From Ctena decussata (taxonomy: Eukaryota > Mollusca > Bivalvia > Lucinida > Lucinidae): a stretch of DNA of 64,000 bases. The translations under genes and the position numbers were made by a program. The notes beneath the pieces were generated by a model. The model searched no databases, had not been told where the DNA came from, and saw only the letters and a list, made by a program, of their open reading frames with translations. Positions within the stretch are counted from its first letter, which is position 1. Every line of letters starts with the position of its first letter. The stretch spans positions 48,477,454-48,541,453 of the forward strand of contig OZ022502.1 in assembly GCA_963989385.1 (NCBI GenBank), written 5' to 3'. This document shows, in pieces, positions 63,213 through 64,000 of this stretch.

Positions 63213-63229
63213 CTGAAAGGTCCAACATA

Positions 63230-63425
63230 AATACTGTACATTGTATTTGTACTAATGTTGGCAATTTTTGCCGTCAACATAAACGCCTGAACTTAAATAT
63301 CCGCGAACATAATGATTTTACAAAGGAATAATAGAAAAGTATGACAAATTCGCAGACTTAAATACCCATGAATGTGTCAAAAATTGCAAAACTGCAAACT
63401 TTTGTCCCTAAGAACATAAAAACAA
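63230..63425. repeat. Repeat, partner of 16180-16400
   Basis: Two inverted blocks, CCGTCAACATAAACGCCTGA-type on the left and AAAATTGCAAAACTGCAAAC on the right, as described for 16180-16400. Lies just upstream (minus sense) of exon 1 of the window. Confidence 0.5.
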
Positions 63426-63494
63426 TTACAGTAACTGGTTCTTCAAACTGCATCATGTATTTTTATAATTATCTCAATAATCAAACTTATGACC

Positions 63495-63790
63495 AACCCC
63501 GGATCCAGGGAGTGGGCTTTGGGGCTTGAGCCCCGCCACCTGGGCTTGGTTAGATTAAAATATATGTTGTGACATCTCATTAGAATCGCCTCGGTGAGGC
63601 GATTCTAATGAGATATCACAACATACATTTGAAGCTAAAAAGACATTAGTAAAAATTCTCATCAAATTGATTTGTATTTGTGTCATAAATTTTCAAGCCC
63701 CACTCCCCCGCCCCTCCCCCTCGGCATATAGCCCCACCAGTTATCCAGAGCCCACCAGTACGTGGTGGACTGGATCCGGGCCTGTATGAC
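63495..63790. mobile_element. MITE with CCCGGATCCAG ends, holding a P4-type core
   Basis: Outer inverted pair CCCGGATCCAG / CTGGATCCGGG (63498-63508, 63770-63780), inner pair around GAGCCCC. In its middle lies a P4-like hairpin (63558-63630) with GAATCGCCTCGGTGAGGCGA, which looks like a nested insertion. Confidence 0.65.
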
Positions 63791-63809
63791 TACCAAATAT
63801 CTTTATTTA

Positions 63810-63950
63810 ATATATATATCCAGGATTTTTCCTTCCAAAACAACCCCCAAAATCTAGATCTATCTTGTTAAGATGGATCTATAAGACCAATCTAGCTTCT
63901 GGGATTGTTTAGGATGGGAAATAACCTTCTCTTTGTAGAATTAAGTACAA
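63810..63950. mobile_element. P7 MITE
   Basis: TTCCTTCCAAAACAACCCCC, AAAATCTAGATCTATCTTGT, AGATGGATCTATAAGACC, GGGATTGTTTAGGATGGGA. Confidence 0.6.
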
Positions 63951-64000
63951 AAATTTATTTGGAAAAATCAAGAAAAGCAACAGTTTTAACCCTTAGACTG

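Noticed and set aside
5273..63212. Identification as HYDIN rather than CFAP47
   Set aside because: ASH modules are shared, but the CH domain followed by VKLSNPSGKPLVY and the TPEMQW tail fit CFAP47.
1..64000. Bacterial, phage or viral gene cluster
   Set aside because: Spliced single gene, SINEs and MITEs throughout; no operon-like or viral coding sequence seen.

Overview
This is a window of animal nuclear DNA. The gene content, GT-AG introns of 0.1 to 9 kb, tRNA-derived SINEs and dense palindromic MITEs fit a lophotrochozoan, most likely a bivalve mollusc. The phylum is inferred from repeat style and memory, not from a search. There is no bacterial, viral or organellar gene.

One protein-coding gene fills the window: the 3' part of CFAP47 (cilia- and flagella-associated protein 47), on the minus strand. 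I assembled 49 coding exons by hand from 63212 down to the stop codon at 5273. Every junction keeps phase. The exons total 7921 nt, which is one leftover base of a split codon plus 2640 codons including the stop, so about 2639 residues are encoded here. Sperm and ciliary CFAP47 proteins are about 3200 residues as I recall, so the N-terminal several hundred residues lie beyond 64000. The protein is a long chain of ASH/HYDIN-like Ig-fold segments with one calponin-homology (CH) domain at about window residues 1180-1335 (exons 24-26), a Pro-rich linker, a Ser-rich linker, a Lys-rich linker and an acidic loop. An 18-nt microexon (26734-26751) and a 9.1-kb intron (36246-45331) stand out.

Region by region: 1-4900 is downstream flank or distal 3' UTR, filled with MITE fragments and one tRNA-SINE. 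5273-36245 holds exons 49 to 21, with a 37-bp x 29 minisatellite (21351-22423), a nine-unit ~145-bp array bounded by inverted G/C tracts (29108-30565) and a 412-bp hAT-like MITE (14148-14559). 36246-45331 is the giant intron, carrying a non-autonomous LTR-like element (37115-40718), several MITEs, a SINE and a nested TIR element (43325-44470). 45332-64000 holds exons 20 to 1. Its largest gap (50861-53347) contains a TIR element with a promoter-like, exon-like cargo (51143-52258) next to a Mutator-like (MULE) element with a decayed transposase piece (52271-52973).

At least eight MITE families (called P1 to P8 here) and two tRNA-derived SINE families recur through the introns, often nested. I see no new multi-gene system. 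The most unusual items are the TIR element with cargo, the young LTR-like insertion, the exact 29-copy minisatellite, the microexon and the 11 copies of the long palindrome P1. Exon edges are read from splice consensus and phase. MITE edges are approximate unless an exact target-site duplication is given.
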